Assembly: GCA_035772735.1 (NCBI GenBank)
Contig: JASDFA010000010.1
Coordinates: 179,019,501-179,083,500 of the forward strand
Direction: 5' to 3'
DNA length: 64,000 nucleotides
Source of the DNA: Datura wrightii
Lineage: Eukaryota > Streptophyta > Magnoliopsida > Solanales > Solanaceae
Positions 1 through 13,015 of this stretch are shown piece by piece; the stretch's first letter is position 1, and each line of letters starts with the position of its first letter. Under the pieces are notes generated by a model, which saw nothing but the letters and a program-made list of their open reading frames with translations, did not search any database and had not been told where the DNA came from. The position numbers were made by a program, and so were the translations under genes.

Positions 1-245
1 ACATGGTGGCAAAGACAAATCTATTTATAGAACAAAAATGCCACTCCATCTAATATTTAATAATAACATAAATATTTTATTTTTATTGTGTCCCGCCTGT
101 ACTATCCTATTCAAAACAATAATTTTAAAATATTATAATTTTTTTTCATATTTCTTAAATTTTGTGTCAAGTCAAACTTTATCACATAAATTGAGATGGA
201 GACAATATCTCGATGATGATTTCTAAGAAGAGTTGTCTCAAATTA
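1..245. other. AT-rich intergenic DNA, no gene seen
   Basis: Short AT-rich stretch. The only open frame (62 codons) shows no recognisable motif and looks like chance. It ends where a Stowaway-like MITE begins. Confidence 0.6.
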
Positions 246-484
246 CTCCCTTCCTCTACTTTTATTTTTCTGTTATACTAAAAATAAATATTTTACTTTA
301 GAAAAACAATACATAATTTATCACTTATTTTTAATTTAACCTTATTATTAACTATAGTCATTTTGCAATAATTTATCAAGCATTGAATTTATTATCTTGT
401 AAGAATAATATATTAAAATTATTATTTTATTTATTTCTCCTTAAGCATGCGTCGAGACAAGAATAAGTAAAGATGAATGGAAGG
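246..484. mobile_element. Stowaway-like MITE (diverged)
   Basis: The left end reads CTCCCTTCCTCTACTTTTAT and the right end, read in reverse complement, CCTTCCATTCATCTTTACTT. These are imperfect terminal inverted repeats of the Stowaway (Tc1/Mariner) kind. A TA dinucleotide lies on each side (244-245 and 485-486), as expected of a TA target duplication. The interior is non-coding and AT-rich. The ends are diverged, so confidence is moderate. Confidence 0.5.
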
Positions 485-633
485 TATATTTCTTTTTAAA
501 AGTTCAACATAAAATTAATTATATTTTACCATTAATCCTTAGTATTAATTATTTTTGAAAATTACAATACTTCAATTATGTATAGATGACACATAAAATA
601 GAGTAAACATTCAATGAAGAAAATTATATGTTA

Positions 634-897
634 CTCTCTCTGTTCCATTTTAGTTGTTAGGATAAGATTTGCACACTCATTAAGAAAAAAATAATAGGGA
701 TGGTAATTTAACTAATATAGCCTTATTAATTTTTTGAAAACATACAATATTAATTCTTTTCATATTTTAGAATGACTTTAAGTACTAAGGGTAGAATTAA
801 AAAAACATGGTCAATTATCTCTTGAATTTTGAAACTAGCAAAGTTTTTGAAACAACTATTTTTCATATACCTAGCAATTAAAATGAAACGGAGAGAG
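634..897. mobile_element. Stowaway-like MITE
   Basis: The ends are CTCTCTCTGTTCCATTTTAG and, in reverse complement, CTCTCTCCGTTTCATTTTAA, a good terminal inverted repeat. TA flanks both sides (632-633 and 898-899). The element is 264 bp and non-coding. This fits non-autonomous Stowaway elements mobilised by Tc1/Mariner transposases. Confidence 0.8.
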
Positions 898-1989
898 TAA
901 GAGTTAACACATAAATAGGAGTAAAATAGTCTAACATCTTTCCTTATTTATATTTTCATAAGAAATGTAAAAGAGAAACACTAAAGATAAGGTGAGATGA
1001 ACGGAGTAGTATAATAGAGTTGGGTCCCATGCCTATATTTTTATTCTCTTAAAAGTTTATCACTATTTCTAAAGGCGATTTTGAGGTGAATTTTTGGCAG
1101 TGGGAAAACAACCTTGTTAAAGATATTGGGAGGAAGATTGCAAGACGGAATATACTCAAAATGTTTTGCAACGCAAATAAAAATTGTAGATTCATAGAGT
1201 TCTATACCTGGAATATGAGGCATAAGCAGCGAATGTAAAAGCGTAAACCCAAAGCATAAAAACATATGTCTCCAATATTAAATTTGACTTTTACTATTTT
1301 AAATATATTTTTACTATAAATTATATTTTAATAATATTTATACTTTACTATTATCATATTTTCATGTTGTGAATGATGTTTTCTTAAAACATTGGGAAAA
1401 TGTGGGTAAGTAGTAGCTAAGTAAATATGAAACCTAAAACCTAAATTATGAGATTTTGATTAAAGACTTTCCAATTTTTGAATTTCTCATCCGTAGATTC
1501 CCTTTTTGGGGTTAGAAATTATTGCATTTTCTAAATTTTAGAAAATTTATTTCGTGTTTTGGAGGTGAATTTCCTTGCAAACTACCTTAATATGTTTCAA
1601 TCAATAAAGAAATTCTTACAATACTCTTTTGGGAATTTCTTCAACGTGATCGTCAAAATAAGACTCATTACCAATTTAAGAATAATCCTCAAAATAGAAA
1701 TTATTAACAATAGAAAATAAAGGATCAATCATATCACATTGTTGAAAGTAGACTTTTACTTTCTTCAATCATTCCAAAAAATAAAATAAAATACATTTCA
1801 ATTAATTAAAAGAATTCATATATCACAAAATTATTATTTGAGAAACTTACCAAATTTCAATAGTGTATAATGTATCGCGGTATTTTTACTCTACATGATG
1901 TATGACCTGCTTTGTTCATTCATTATTTTCTGCACTGAATTGCTTTGATTTATTTTATTTATCTTTGTGCTGATGGTCTATCAAAGACA
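898..1989. other. Intergenic DNA with a possible half-MITE
   Basis: No supported gene. Around 985-1010 a motif like the right end of a Stowaway element (GATGAACGGAGTAGTATAAT) occurs without a clear left partner, so it may be a truncated copy. The remainder is AT-rich and featureless. Confidence 0.4.
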
Positions 1990-2085
1990 ACATCTCTCCC
2001 TCTAAGGTGAAGGTAAGATCTGCGTACGCTGTACCCTCCTTGGACCCTATTCTGTAAAATTATACTCACTATATTGTTGTCCAAT
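1990..2085 (+). mobile_element. Degenerate SINE fragment (3' part)
   Basis: The segment holds AAGGTAAGATCTGCGTACGC, then CCCTCCTTGGACCC and a TATTGTTGT tail. This is the layout of Solanaceae SINE 3' bodies that end in a short TTG-rich repeat. Only the 3' portion is recognisable; no promoter boxes or target duplication can be placed. Confidence 0.5.
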
Positions 2086-3300
2086 GGTGTATGAATTCTT
2101 ATTCTTCCCATTTCTTTTAATTTGTAGAACCAAAAATCTTTTGTATATTCCGGGGTTAAATAATTTTCACTAAATAATGAACAAATCTCTATTATCAGTA
2201 AAATAGAGGATCAATTTTGAACTCATGGAAATTCAATAATTTTTATTGATAATATATATATATTGGATGTGCTTATGTCGGTCACTAACAGTTACTTTCG
2301 GATCTCATCGTACAAACGTATCAAGTTGAGTAGAAAAAAATAAGGTGATAAATAACAAGTAAAAGAAGGACACCTTTGTTGACCAAAAAAGAAACAAATT
2401 GCTTCAATGATTAGTAACAAACAAGGGAGAGAAATTTGTGTTGATAAGTAGGGATAAAAGAAGCTGAATTAGTCCCTGGTCCCCTTTTTTTAATTGGTCC
2501 ACTACATAATTATCTTGCACCTTACACCCTTTAGATTATTAGATATTTTCTATTGGAATTTCTTTATTAGAGGTCTAGATTTTATTCCTCTTTATTTATT
2601 TTAACTTCGTTTTAAAAAATAAAAGGGAGGGTTCTTATGTTGAGGCTTGCAGTAACAAATTTAAATAAAGAGGGATACAAGGGGTAAATGTCACAAATTA
2701 TCACTTTTCTATAATTAAAAAATAATCATTATCATATAAATTCAAATTTCACGTATAAATATTTATTATTATAGCTATATTTCAAAAAATAAAATTAAAA
2801 AGTGATCAATAAACACTATTTCTGTCCATAAAAGTGATAACTATTTATCTCACTTAAAATGTTATGAAGAACCAATTACAGGAAGCAGTCAGTATAGAAT
2901 AAAATAGAAACCGATTGACATGGTGTACTTGCTGGATGGTCCTAGATTTCAATTAGGTCCATCCCATAACAGAAAGGACTCTTGCTGGGCCCATTTCTAC
3001 GCACGCCTGCTGAAAAACAGGCCTTTGGTTACTCGGGTCTATCTTCGCAAGCCCCCATCGTGCACGTGAACCTACAAGTAGATTTTTAGCCTAATATCGT
3101 CAAAACACACTGATCTCACCATCTTGGGCTTCTAAATTTGATTTCTGACATCTTCCCCAAAAAACTACTTTATTTTTGGGACAATGTTTGATATTTAGAA
3201 ATTGTTTGTATTGATTAGGAAAACGAGTCTCTAATATAACAATATTTGAACAGTTATGTTTTGAAAGAAAAATAAATCACTTCCATCTTTCATTCTGAAC
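2086..3300. other. Intergenic DNA downstream of the AIP1 gene
   Basis: No gene supported. The base composition becomes less AT-rich near 2930-3100. I recognise neither a coding frame nor a repeat there. Confidence 0.4.
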
Positions 3301-3943
3301 CTCGATGATTAGCTTAAACTTGAAACATCCTCAGAAGCAAATAGATGCAAGATAAACAATGACTTGAGAGTGGTAGCACAATCAAAGGACAACATAACTG
3401 AAAAGACGTCACAACTTACAAATAGGACCAAAAAAACTGCAAAAAGCCTGAGAAATAAGGTCACACTTGCATCATCGTATCGTAACACCGAAACTTGGAA
3501 CTGTAACCAAAACCCTATAATTGGGAATGACAAATTATATAAAATGTAAGAAGCAAAACCATAATGTAACCATAATGGCTGCCAAGGGATCTTGTCATGC
3601 ACCAAGGGAAAAGACTAGAACGCCGACTCCACAGCATGTGATGCTTTCTTTCCATGGTCGAAAACAATCCAACTTCAACTTCTTTTTTTTTTTTTTAATC
3701 TATGAGAAAATAAAAGAGTACCTTATTAAATATACGGACGTGATGATTCCTTCAGAAAAAACTCTTTAACTTGGTGGTTCCTTATTACCCATGATTACAA
3801 CTAGTGGCACCATTCATAGAGCTGTCGGGAGTTGACGCCAACCAACATTTCAATGCTCAAGCTGCATTTTCAGTCGACTCACAATAACCTAATGTGAAAA
3901 TATGAACAACTCAATTGATTATCATCAACACTTGTCAACTTGA
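3301..3943 (-). other. Probable 3' untranslated region of the AIP1 gene
   Basis: This stretch follows the AIP1 stop codon on the minus strand and has mixed composition typical of transcribed DNA. A 98-codon minus-strand frame here (3309-3605) has no recognisable domain and is probably chance. The 3' end of the transcript cannot be fixed from sequence alone. Confidence 0.35.
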
Positions 3944-6900
3944 TTACTGTGGAGTGATTCCCCATACACGAACACAAGCATCCTCGCCAGAACTCACTAT
4001 ACTGTGTTCATCAGTAAAAGCTAGTCCATATACTCCCCCCAAATGAGCTCCTTTGATCGTGATTCGATATGATGCTGGCTTGCTGATGTCATATATGATA
4101 ACACACGTGTCTAGAGATCCAGTAGCTACCATGGTGTTATCAGGTGACCACGCCAGGCAATTTATTCGGGCAGTATGGTATAACATATTGTTAAGTTTCA
4201 CCTTTAAAACATAATAAAAACATAATATTTTTTATTAGTTACAAAATGTATGATATATCAGATAAGTTTACCAGACAATTAAAAATGATGATTATTACCT
4301 CGCGAGATGCACGATCCCACACAACAGCTTCTCGGTTCACATCTGCTGATGCAAACATGGAAACATCTGGAGAGTACCGAATGACAGTAATAGCTCCCCT
4401 GTGTTTTTCAAGGACAACCTCTTCACTGAGAGAATCACCCGTGATAGAATACAAATGCAGTTTACCATCCTGACCACCTACTATAGCTTCAGTTCCATCA
4501 GGTGAAATAGCAGATGCTGTCACAGTAAATCCGAGGTTTATGGTTGACAGTACTTTCGTACCACGGAGAAGAATGACTCCAGTTTCAAAAGAAACTAAAA
4601 TCAACTCAGGAGAATTAAGGGCAAGGCTTAAGTCCTTAGGTTGGTTGCCAACATCTATAGAATTTGCATCTCCGCATTGATCTCCAAGCAGAGATACTCT
4701 CCAGATCTAAGTCCAATCAAGAAGCAAAAAATTGCATTATAGCCAACAGTTATCAGGAACTACACTTTTGTTTGATTTGACAAAATTGTCTTTGAGCATC
4801 ATCTTTTTAGCCCAAAGAAATGAGAGGAACATAGGAAACAGGAAGACTTAGAAACCCAAAGTATCACACGGATCACACATAAAACAGGTAAAGTTCTTAG
4901 AAATGCCACTATTGGTATGTACTGGACAAGAATAACTATAAATGATATATAATCTAATCATATTACTGGTCAAATTGCTGCTACTTGTGTCAATGGTGAA
5001 ATAGTTCTTCTGTTAGATCTTTCAAAAATTAAGGGTATACACATCACTATGGCAGACAGGCATGGAGAAATAACTCCTATGCTAGTAAATGGATAAATAG
5101 CTGATTTTAGAAGAGTGATTGTAACCTCTATTCTTTCTTTCTTCTTAGAAATATCAAGGGCTACCTGGCTTTAAGAAAATAGAGCCTTAAGTTAGTCCTT
5201 TCTTTTAAAAATAATTTCAAACAGCATAAGACGGAACCATAGAGCATTATCCAGATCTCGGAGAGACCATTTTCTGTTCATAAAAATAGTAAAAATCACA
5301 GCTCACCTACTAATATATTATATAAGAAATGAAAAAGGAGATCTTACAACTCACTTTATTGTCAAATGCACATGACACGATTTCTCCTTCCACAACTGCA
5401 AAGCATTTGATCTGAGAATTCACTTTTCTCTCTAATTTTCCGCTATATCCAATGCCTTGAATCCATTTAACAATCAAACCATCATAACTGCTAGTCAATA
5501 TGATTTTCGGGTCACTTCTGAGGACAGCTAAAGAATTGACATTTTTCATGTGTCCAGAAAATGACATGGGAGATTTATCCAGATCACTTGCTGAGAATAT
5601 GGAAATAGTTCCGCCAAGAGAAACAGTAACAAGATGATCATTTTGCCAGAGACAGCCAACTAGCATGTCTTCAACTCCACCTGAACCAGGAGAAGCCAGT
5701 GTTTTCCTCACTGTCCCTTTTCCATCATCAGATATGTCCCATACTTTTGCCGACTTGTCAGCAGATACTGTGAGCACCTGAAATTAATAAAACATCAGAC
5801 AATGTAGGTATACTCAGAACAGAAAAAGTTGACAGGCATAATGGTAGTAGAATAACAAGCTACAGTTTACAATTTTCATCCAAGTTGGTTTTTTTAAGCA
5901 ATTTTGATGAAAAAGGTCCTGCGGAATTAGTAGAACAGTATAATGTATTTTCAACCTGAGAAACCCAGCCAGAAAAATAGTGTAATATGGCATACTCCTA
6001 GCCAATAACTTCAGTGTTCCTTTGCATATTTAAGTCACGTAGCGCTCTCAAGAGAATAAATTACTAAACATTGAAATCCAGCACACCGGGGTTATGAACT
6101 AGCATGGAGATCAAATGATCACCTGTTTGCTATCGGGACTCCAACTAACAGCATATATACTTCCTTTATGACCATCCTCAGATGACAGCTCACCAATTAT
6201 ATCTCCTGTTTTGGCATCATAGATAATGCCCTTCTTGTCAGAGCTTACACTGATAAGTTTACTTCCGTCTGGAGAGAACCTCAAACAATTAACAAAATTT
6301 GAATGCTCCCTGCAGGTCCATGGCAAAATGGCACTTTAATCACAACCATTTCGAATGTGTTATCTACAACGCAATCATAATCATGCTATATTAAATGGCC
6401 AGATGGATTGTTTTAAGGAAGTATCAAAAGTCGCTGAACTCAAACTGTAACTGTAACTATTGTTTTTTATTTCCTTTAGAAATGCTAAGCATTGGCCTTA
6501 TTTCCAGAGGGCAGTTTACAAGGGACGAAAAGCACATTGTAACAGGATGGTAAAAGGTGGATAAGGGTGTATATGGTATGCAAGCTCCAAAAATCTCAAC
6601 TACAAGAATGGATTTGTCATGTATACCAAAATGAACCCTCACAGGTCCTCCTTCTAGCCTCGGAAAGTGCTTTATTTTCAGAGCAGGACAGGTCCTAATG
6701 TTCTTTTCACATTGTCATTCTTCTATCTCCAGGTTACTGTATTACCAACTACTCTTCATTTATCAACAAATCTTTTCCTCTCTGTTCACTTTGGACAAAC
6801 ATTTTTGAGGAAAAAAACAACAACATATTGATATTGGTACTAAAAAGAGAATAGAAGACACTTGTTCTGATTCGACATAACAGAAAGGATAAGGAACCTG

Positions 6901-9245
6901 TGAGACAGCTTGAATTTAAATGGGGGTCCTTCATAAAAGTTCACCAAAAAGTCTTCTCCGCACGTGGCTATGCGAAACGGTCTTGTGGGCTTAAAATCAC
7001 AACTCAAAACTCTCCTTGAATGGCCATCAAATTCACCCACATTCGTTCCCGAGTCCCACCTGCCCAAGATAGTTCATTAAACAAGGATATCGGATATGCA
7101 CAAATAGCAATCTTGGGACATGAAATACAAATAGGGGCATTTAAGAAATGTGCTCAAATGCGTTCTAGACTATCATGAGAAGAAGAAGCATATGTACAAA
7201 TTCCTTCACTGCAGAGTTAGCTAAAACATTATTAGTTTCACACATGGTTCCTTCTTCATTTCAACTTCACATTATGCCCTAGCTAACCGCCTCAAACTAC
7301 AGACATGGTCATAAATACTACAGAAAAAGAAATTAGCAAACAGGATGACATAGATTCACATTTAATCTGTGTCATGTTGTTTGACTTTCTCAATTAAATG
7401 GCATAATTACGATTACAAAAAAGTCAAATTAACATACAATAATATATGAACTTGGTGTGAAATCTTTGTGATTTTTCACATCTTCCAACTAATTGTCTTT
7501 TAAGTATATCTGATAACCACAAAAACAAAAAGCCCTTTTCTGAATAAGGAGGATCAATATAGAGCCCTTTCAAACTCTCGTATCTTAGTTCTCCACGCTA
7601 GCCAACAAGCATCTAATATTAGGGTAAGGAGACAGCTTTAAAAATGTTAAAATTGCTTTAACAAAATTAAATATAAGAGCTTCAGGGTCAAAAGTCCATT
7701 AGGAATATCATAGACAGCTAATAGTAAAGTGATTTTCTTTTGCAGCATTACTTTCAGTAAAATATATTACTCAGATTGAACAACTGTGTCCTGATGAAAG
7801 GTAAGGCTCCTGTTTTTTAAATGTTTCTGCTTCAGCTTTCCCGTGAGGAAATTCAACAAGTTTGGAGAAAGCATTCGGTTAAGAATGGCAATAAACTAAC
7901 TTATTAAAAATACAGAAGAGAATCTGGAAGTATGTCAACTGTTCTCCAAAAGACCTGAAGTCAAAATGATAGAAATTTCTGTCCATCAAAAGGTGCTAAC
8001 TAAATTCATCAATTCAGAAGAAGGTGATTTTTTCGCGATTTATCCTTGATGACAATAAAAAGGCAGCCTGGTGCACAAAGCATCCTACGATTATGCAGGG
8101 TCCAAGGAAGGGCCGCATCCCAAAGGGGTGTAATGTAGACAGCCCCACCCACAAGCATCCATGATTGATCCCACAGCTCAAAGCCGTGGAAACAACTTTG
8201 ACGTTGCCCCAAGGTTTCTTGTGACAACATTACTGATAAAAAATTTCAAGCATGTTATATTTCTTGGTTTAGAGGGACGCAAGCACAATGTTTAGACATA
8301 TAACACACTACATATACGTCTAATGGATAGGCGGAGATCATATTTCTGATCCAAATCCACCTATAATATGTAGCAATCGGCATGAAAATAATTTTGGACA
8401 TTTACCTTGCTTGTTTAAAAGAAAAGTTCAAGTCAATTGAAAGTAGAAATTCCAGCCTAAGCACTCAGAAGGAGTATTATATTTTGAAACGAAAAACAAA
8501 ACAACTGAGCTCAAATTTAAGAGGATCCGGTGTGAGCTTCGCGAAGCATATCACACCCGCAGATAAAGGAAAAGAATTGTAGTATGTTGGCAGCAATAAA
8601 TATAATCAATTATGATAAATCCTCATAATACATTCATTAGGACTTGTCCTACGCCTGTATGGCGCGAAATGGATAATTAAGAGTATGATCACCCCCCACC
8701 CCACCCCCAAACACACACACACGAATTTAGCAAAACAGAGCATAATTTATTGTTAGAACGAAAGGAACAGGGAAAACAACAAATCAATTCGGAAGCAGTA
8801 AAATAAGAAATACTAGTAACAAGAAGAAAGAAGAAGCAAAAAGCGAAACTGACATGAAGGTACGAACAAGGGATTTGCCCTTGCCATCACCAGAAGCAAC
8901 AATGCGCATTCCATCAGGAGACCATTGAAGGTCATCGATCCGACCAGATAGGACCCGAAACTCTTTCTTAAGGACGAAGTCATTATGGGTCCCCCAGATC
9001 CGAACAGTACCTGAAACGTCAGCAGAAGCGATCCACTCACCGTTGGGAGAGTAACGAGCGACTGTTGCCTGATAACCATGCTCGCCGTAAACGGCTACTT
9101 GGAGCGGGCGATCGAGGTAGCGGATAATGACGGATCGCCCGTTACAATAAAGGATAGAGTTGGATTTCGGGTCGCCCGAAATGAGAATACCACGACCTCG
9201 CTCCGTGGAAGGTATACAAGCGTAGGTTTCTTTAAGCTCAGCCAT
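3944..9245 (-). CDS. AIP1: Actin-interacting protein 1 (AIP1/WDR1-type WD40 protein), 6 exons
   Basis: A cytoplasmic WD40 protein that works with ADF/cofilin to disassemble and cap actin filaments. Exons on the minus strand: 9245-8854, 7059-6898, 6309-6123, 5777-5355, 4706-4299, 4201-3944. All junctions are GT-AG and the spliced frame is 1,830 nt (609 aa), the usual length of plant AIP1 (about 610 aa). The protein opens MAELKETYACIPSTERGRG and carries serial WD repeats, for example SPDGTEAIVGGQDGKLHLYS, SADKSAKVWDIS, GHMKNVNSLAVL and SSGEDACVRVWG at the C terminus. Two seven-blade propellers are expected for the family. The split codon of F-M-WDSGTNVG across intron 1 and of SHR-EHSNF across intron 2 supports the exon model. 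Intron 1 (1,794 bp) contains an antisense-placed SINE. Identification is by recalled family similarity; exon edges are my manual calls. Confidence 0.93.
8056..8222 (-). mobile_element. Au-type SINE in AIP1 intron 1
   Basis: Read on the minus strand, the element runs from CCTTGGGGCAACGTCAAAG (A-box region) through TTTGAGCTGTGG (decayed B-box region) to GGATGCTTTGTGCACCAGGC, then GCCTTTTTATT. This order and the conserved CCCTTTGGGATGCGGCCC and GGACCCTGC blocks match the Au SINE family found across flowering plants. The A and B boxes are mutated, so it is unlikely to be transcribed by Pol III. A 73-codon frame across it is not a gene. Confidence 0.8.
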
Positions 9246-10179
9246 GGAAGGGAGATTTGGAGTTGTGGCAAAAGGTGAGAATGATGGGAAAATGGGGGAA
9301 ACTGATTTGCAAACTCTACAAACTGCTTTCAGCTCTCCACCTTTTTCGATTATCTGACCGTGCCAGCACGTTCTTCCCCAATGACACGTGGTCTCTTGTT
9401 ATTGGGTACCATCTTTTCTTTTTTGAACAAAATTATTGCCTCAGTTTTTTATTTATTTTTTTTATTTTTTTTGTGGAATCCGTAAATAGTGAAATAGATA
9501 ACATGGTGGAATTATAACAAGTTATTATGTCAAAAAGATAGGCCAATCAATCGTTTGTTCAAATATTTTCAACTGCTATTATAAAACTATTATAATATGT
9601 TATAATTATTATAATAAAATAGTATATTAGAAATTATCGTCAGTATAATTCTGAAGTTCGTAAATGACAAGTGTCAACTGCAAACTACTCTACTGCTTTA
9701 ATGATTTCTTCTATTATTTATGATTGTAGAAACTAGAAATAATTGCATATCAAAGTTCAAGTTTAATTTGCAAATTAGATTTGTACGTTAGTATAATATT
9801 GAACTATGTAAAACTACACTATACTATTTAGTAAAATAATATTTATAGTGTTGTACTAAAACCAACAGATATTAGACACTACTGGCTAAAAGCCCATTAA
9901 GCGAAGTATTTGAAGCGCATATATTTTGGGATCCAAACCAACGGACGATTTTGTAAATTTCCCTTTCTATTGTGCAGTTTTATTATGCATGGGACGACAT
10001 TTAATATTTGTCAAGTTTATGATCTTTAATTTTTATTTTTATTATTTATTTAATAAAAAATTATAGGTTAAAATATTATTTTTATCATGATCTAATTTCA
10101 CAAGATAAAACTTTTTAGATAAAGTTACCTTACCGTATAAGTTTTATAATATTTAATTCGTAAGATAAGATTTCTAGAG
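9246..10179. other. Upstream region of the AIP1 gene, no other gene
   Basis: The first 150 bases hold the AIP1 5' leader and core promoter. The rest is AT-rich without coding signal. I could not place a convincing TATA box. Confidence 0.4.
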
Positions 10180-10450
10180 TTAGAACCTATGTCTTAAGAC
10201 ATAACTTCTGTCACTGAACTTATGTCCTATGACATCAGTTATAACTTGTATCACCGGACTTATTGTCTTGTCATTATTTCTTTTGCATAACTTGTGTCGC
10301 TGCACTGATGCCTTGGGCATAAATTCTTTTGCCTTAAATCGTAACTTGTGAGATGATACTTACTTTTTGAACATAACTTATACCTTGAGCATAATTTCTT
10401 ATGTCTTGAGACATAAATCGCGCTTGAAGCATAACTTATTCCTTCAGAAT
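10180..10450. repeat. Degenerate short tandem repeat built on a 'cttgagacataa' motif
   Basis: Motifs such as TTAAGACATAACTT, TGTCCTATGACAT, CCTTGGGCATAA, CCTTGAGCATAA and TCTTGAGACATAA recur at roughly 15-35 base spacing. Many pair as small inverted repeats. It resembles a decayed minisatellite or an expanded hairpin repeat. No coding potential. Confidence 0.5.
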
Positions 10451-11553
10451 TTTTTTTAACCTTTCAGAATATTTTAACTATTCTTTTTATTACTTCAAAT
10501 TTCGAAAATAAATTTTGAAAGGAGTAAAAAAAATTTTTTTAAAAAAACACTTCATAATAAGAACATTTGTGCGCGATTGATGCTGTATTATGAGGCGATT
10601 ATCCACTAGAAGTAAGCCCACATAATGCATTGGGTCATTTGGGTGCTATCTAAAATGTAGAATTAAAAACTATATATACTGCCAAGTTTCTTAAAACTTC
10701 TATATAGTAATATAATAATTTAAAGGAAATATTCAAGATTTTCATTTTTTTTTAATCAATGTCTGTCGAAATAATTTTTCTATCTTATGAAACTAAGAAT
10801 AAAGAATAAAATCTGTATGTATTTTATTTTTTTCAAATTTCACTTATAAAATTACACCAAATATATTATTATTGTATAGAAAATATCTAAAATATAGAAT
10901 TAGAAATTTCCACGTTTCTTAAAACTTGTAATATGACAACGATCAATCTACAGTACTATTGAATCTTAACACTAGCCTTTATAAATACTCCTCACCAATA
11001 AAACATTGAAGACAGCAAAATCAAGCGAAGGCATATAAGCAACAATCTTTTTCATTCTTGTGCCTTTTCGTTTGGCTTCTTTAGTCCAATTTCATTTGCA
11101 ACGTTTACATATATTTATTCATAGATTTGAATTATAACACGATAAGTTAGGTTTGAATGTGTATTTCTGTGACGAATATTGAAATACATCAAGATGAGCC
11201 AAGTCCTTTGCGCATGGATGACAAGCACAATTAAAAAAATAGTCCAAATTTTAATATAATATAAAAACACGACCTGTGTATGGGATTTCATATTTGACGT
11301 TGTTACTTGTTTATAAGAGATGATGACATATATAGTCCAATGGTAGACGAAGTAGGAAAAAAAAAAAAAAGTATTTTAGGCAGGTAAATATAAGTAGAAA
11401 TAATACATGGATCGATGGATCATACAGTTTGACGACGTTTCAAGACTTTTAGAGTTGGCTAATAATAAGTGCCAAACACATAAAACACACAAATTAAAAT
11501 TGAGTTATATATAGTAGTATTAACATAAGTCCATGGTCGGTCGCTCATGAGGC
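10451..11553. other. Intergenic DNA downstream of the MFT-like gene
   Basis: AT-rich; no gene or clear repeat recognised. The last hundred bases or so next to the stop codon of the neighbouring gene presumably include its 3' untranslated region. Confidence 0.4.
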
Positions 11554-12886
11554 TCAGCGCTTACGGTTTGCTGGTTCCTTGTGGGCATTGAAATAAACAG
11601 TGGCGACGGGAACGCCGAGATCAAGCTGCTGTGCGAACAGCCGAGTGCAGAAATGAGACCTTGTTACTGGCGCCTGCAACATTCCCGCCATTGACGCTTT
11701 CTGTCGGAACAGTACCAGTATGTACCTGTGGATCCCAACTGGTGGACGTGGCCCAACATACCCCAGTACCTCCTTCCCTGCAATTGGAGCATCATCGTAA
11801 TTGAAGTTGCCAAAAAAAAAAAACCTTCTCTTACGCGAACTAAGAAAAAAAAAAAGAGAGACAAATAAATTAGAATGAAAAAAATATTATATTTTATATA
11901 TAATAATAATAATAAATTCAAAGTAACCATATTTACCCATCCTAGGTAAGAAAAAGGTTTAATGGTGAAAGGTAAGTTAATTATTACTAAGAGGATATGG
12001 AGATGACAAGTGGTAGGAAGATTGCTTACTAGGCTAACACCAGCTTACGTCCAGCTGTACTTCCTGATCTAACACGTACTTATATGAGAATTCAGACAAA
12101 AATAACAGACAAAATAAACTTTTGTTCTTTTCATGTTTACGAGAGGTTTCTTCTTCTCGCTTTTCGTTCGTGAAGGAACAGAATTTTATTGGCGTTTGAT
12201 AAATTAAAATATTCAAAACTTCAAGACGAATTTCTTCTTCGCTTATGGCCTGGAATTGCATTATTTGGTTTTTTGCAAAATTAAGTTACTCTGAATAATT
12301 AATGTTTGCATGAGATTTAAACACAAACTCGTCATTATGTGCCTGTGAATTTAATATTCCATGATTAAAGACCTTTAATTACCTCGAGCAGCGTTGCTGC
12401 AACCAGGAATGTCTGTCACAATCCTGAAGCAAACCCGAAATAAAAAAGTCAATAGTCAAAAAAGAAGTAAATAAATTTTTAAAAAATGGATGATCATTTT
12501 TGTTTTTCAATTAATTTGGTTAGAATAAATACTTACCAATGCACCCACTCTCTCATATTTGGCTCACTCGGACTCGGAGCATCCGGGTCCGTCATGACCT
12601 ACACCATGCATGCATAAGGATTTAATTTATATACATGGACTATTTTAGAGTGTAAAAAAAATAAAAAGCAAGAGGAAATAAATAAAATTACCAGAGTGTA
12701 AAAGTCGGAAGCGTGGCCACCAAGGGTGATTTTGGGAGGTTCAGTAGCAATAGAGGGTTTGATATCACAACCATTAGTGACATGTTTGTTGCCATAGTAG
12801 ACAGACATAGTGACACTGGGAACGAACATGTCCACTACATCACCGATTACTCTTCCGACCACCAGCGGATCTATTTTTGCAGCCAT
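11554..12886 (-). CDS. MFT: MOTHER OF FT AND TFL1-like PEBP, 4 exons
   Basis: A phosphatidylethanolamine-binding-protein family regulator; MFT members act in ABA/GA control of seed germination. Exons on the minus strand: 12886-12692 (195 bp), 12598-12537 (62 bp), 12423-12383 (41 bp), 11777-11554 (224 bp). The 62- and 41-bp middle exons are the hallmark of the FT/TFL1/MFT family, and the spliced frame is 173 aa. It starts MAAKIDPLVVGRVIGDVVDM. Next come DPDAPSPSEPNMREWVHW (ligand pocket), GPRPPVGIHRY in exon 4 (anion-binding region), and a C terminus PVATVYFNAHKEPANRKR. MREWVHW in place of the LREYLHW of FT, and a Pro near the C terminus, place it with MFT and not with FT or TFL1. In tomato nomenclature this clade includes SP2G; exact orthology is inference. 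Confidence 0.93.
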
Positions 12887-12933
12887 TATTAGTAGTGTTG
12901 GGTCAATTTGGAGTAAAAAAGGATAATTTTGGG

Positions 12934-12943
12934 TTTAAATATA
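12934..12943 (-). promoter_or_regulatory. Candidate TATA box of the MFT-like gene
   Basis: On the minus strand the sequence is TATATTTAAA, 48-57 bases upstream of the ATG. If used, the 5' leader would be short, about 20-30 bases. Placement is by sequence only. Confidence 0.5.
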
Positions 12944-13015
12944 CAGAAGTTGGAGGAATATGAGGGGAAAAAAAGACAGCCGTGAAGGATTTTGATCGAT
13001 CACCTACGTTCTGAA

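Noticed and set aside
3309..3605. 98-codon minus-strand frame after the AIP1 stop
   Set aside because: No domain or homologue recognised; position fits the AIP1 3' untranslated region.
8009..8230. 73-codon minus-strand frame within AIP1 intron 1
   Set aside because: It coincides with the SINE, whose consensus blocks explain the sequence; intronic and not conserved as protein.
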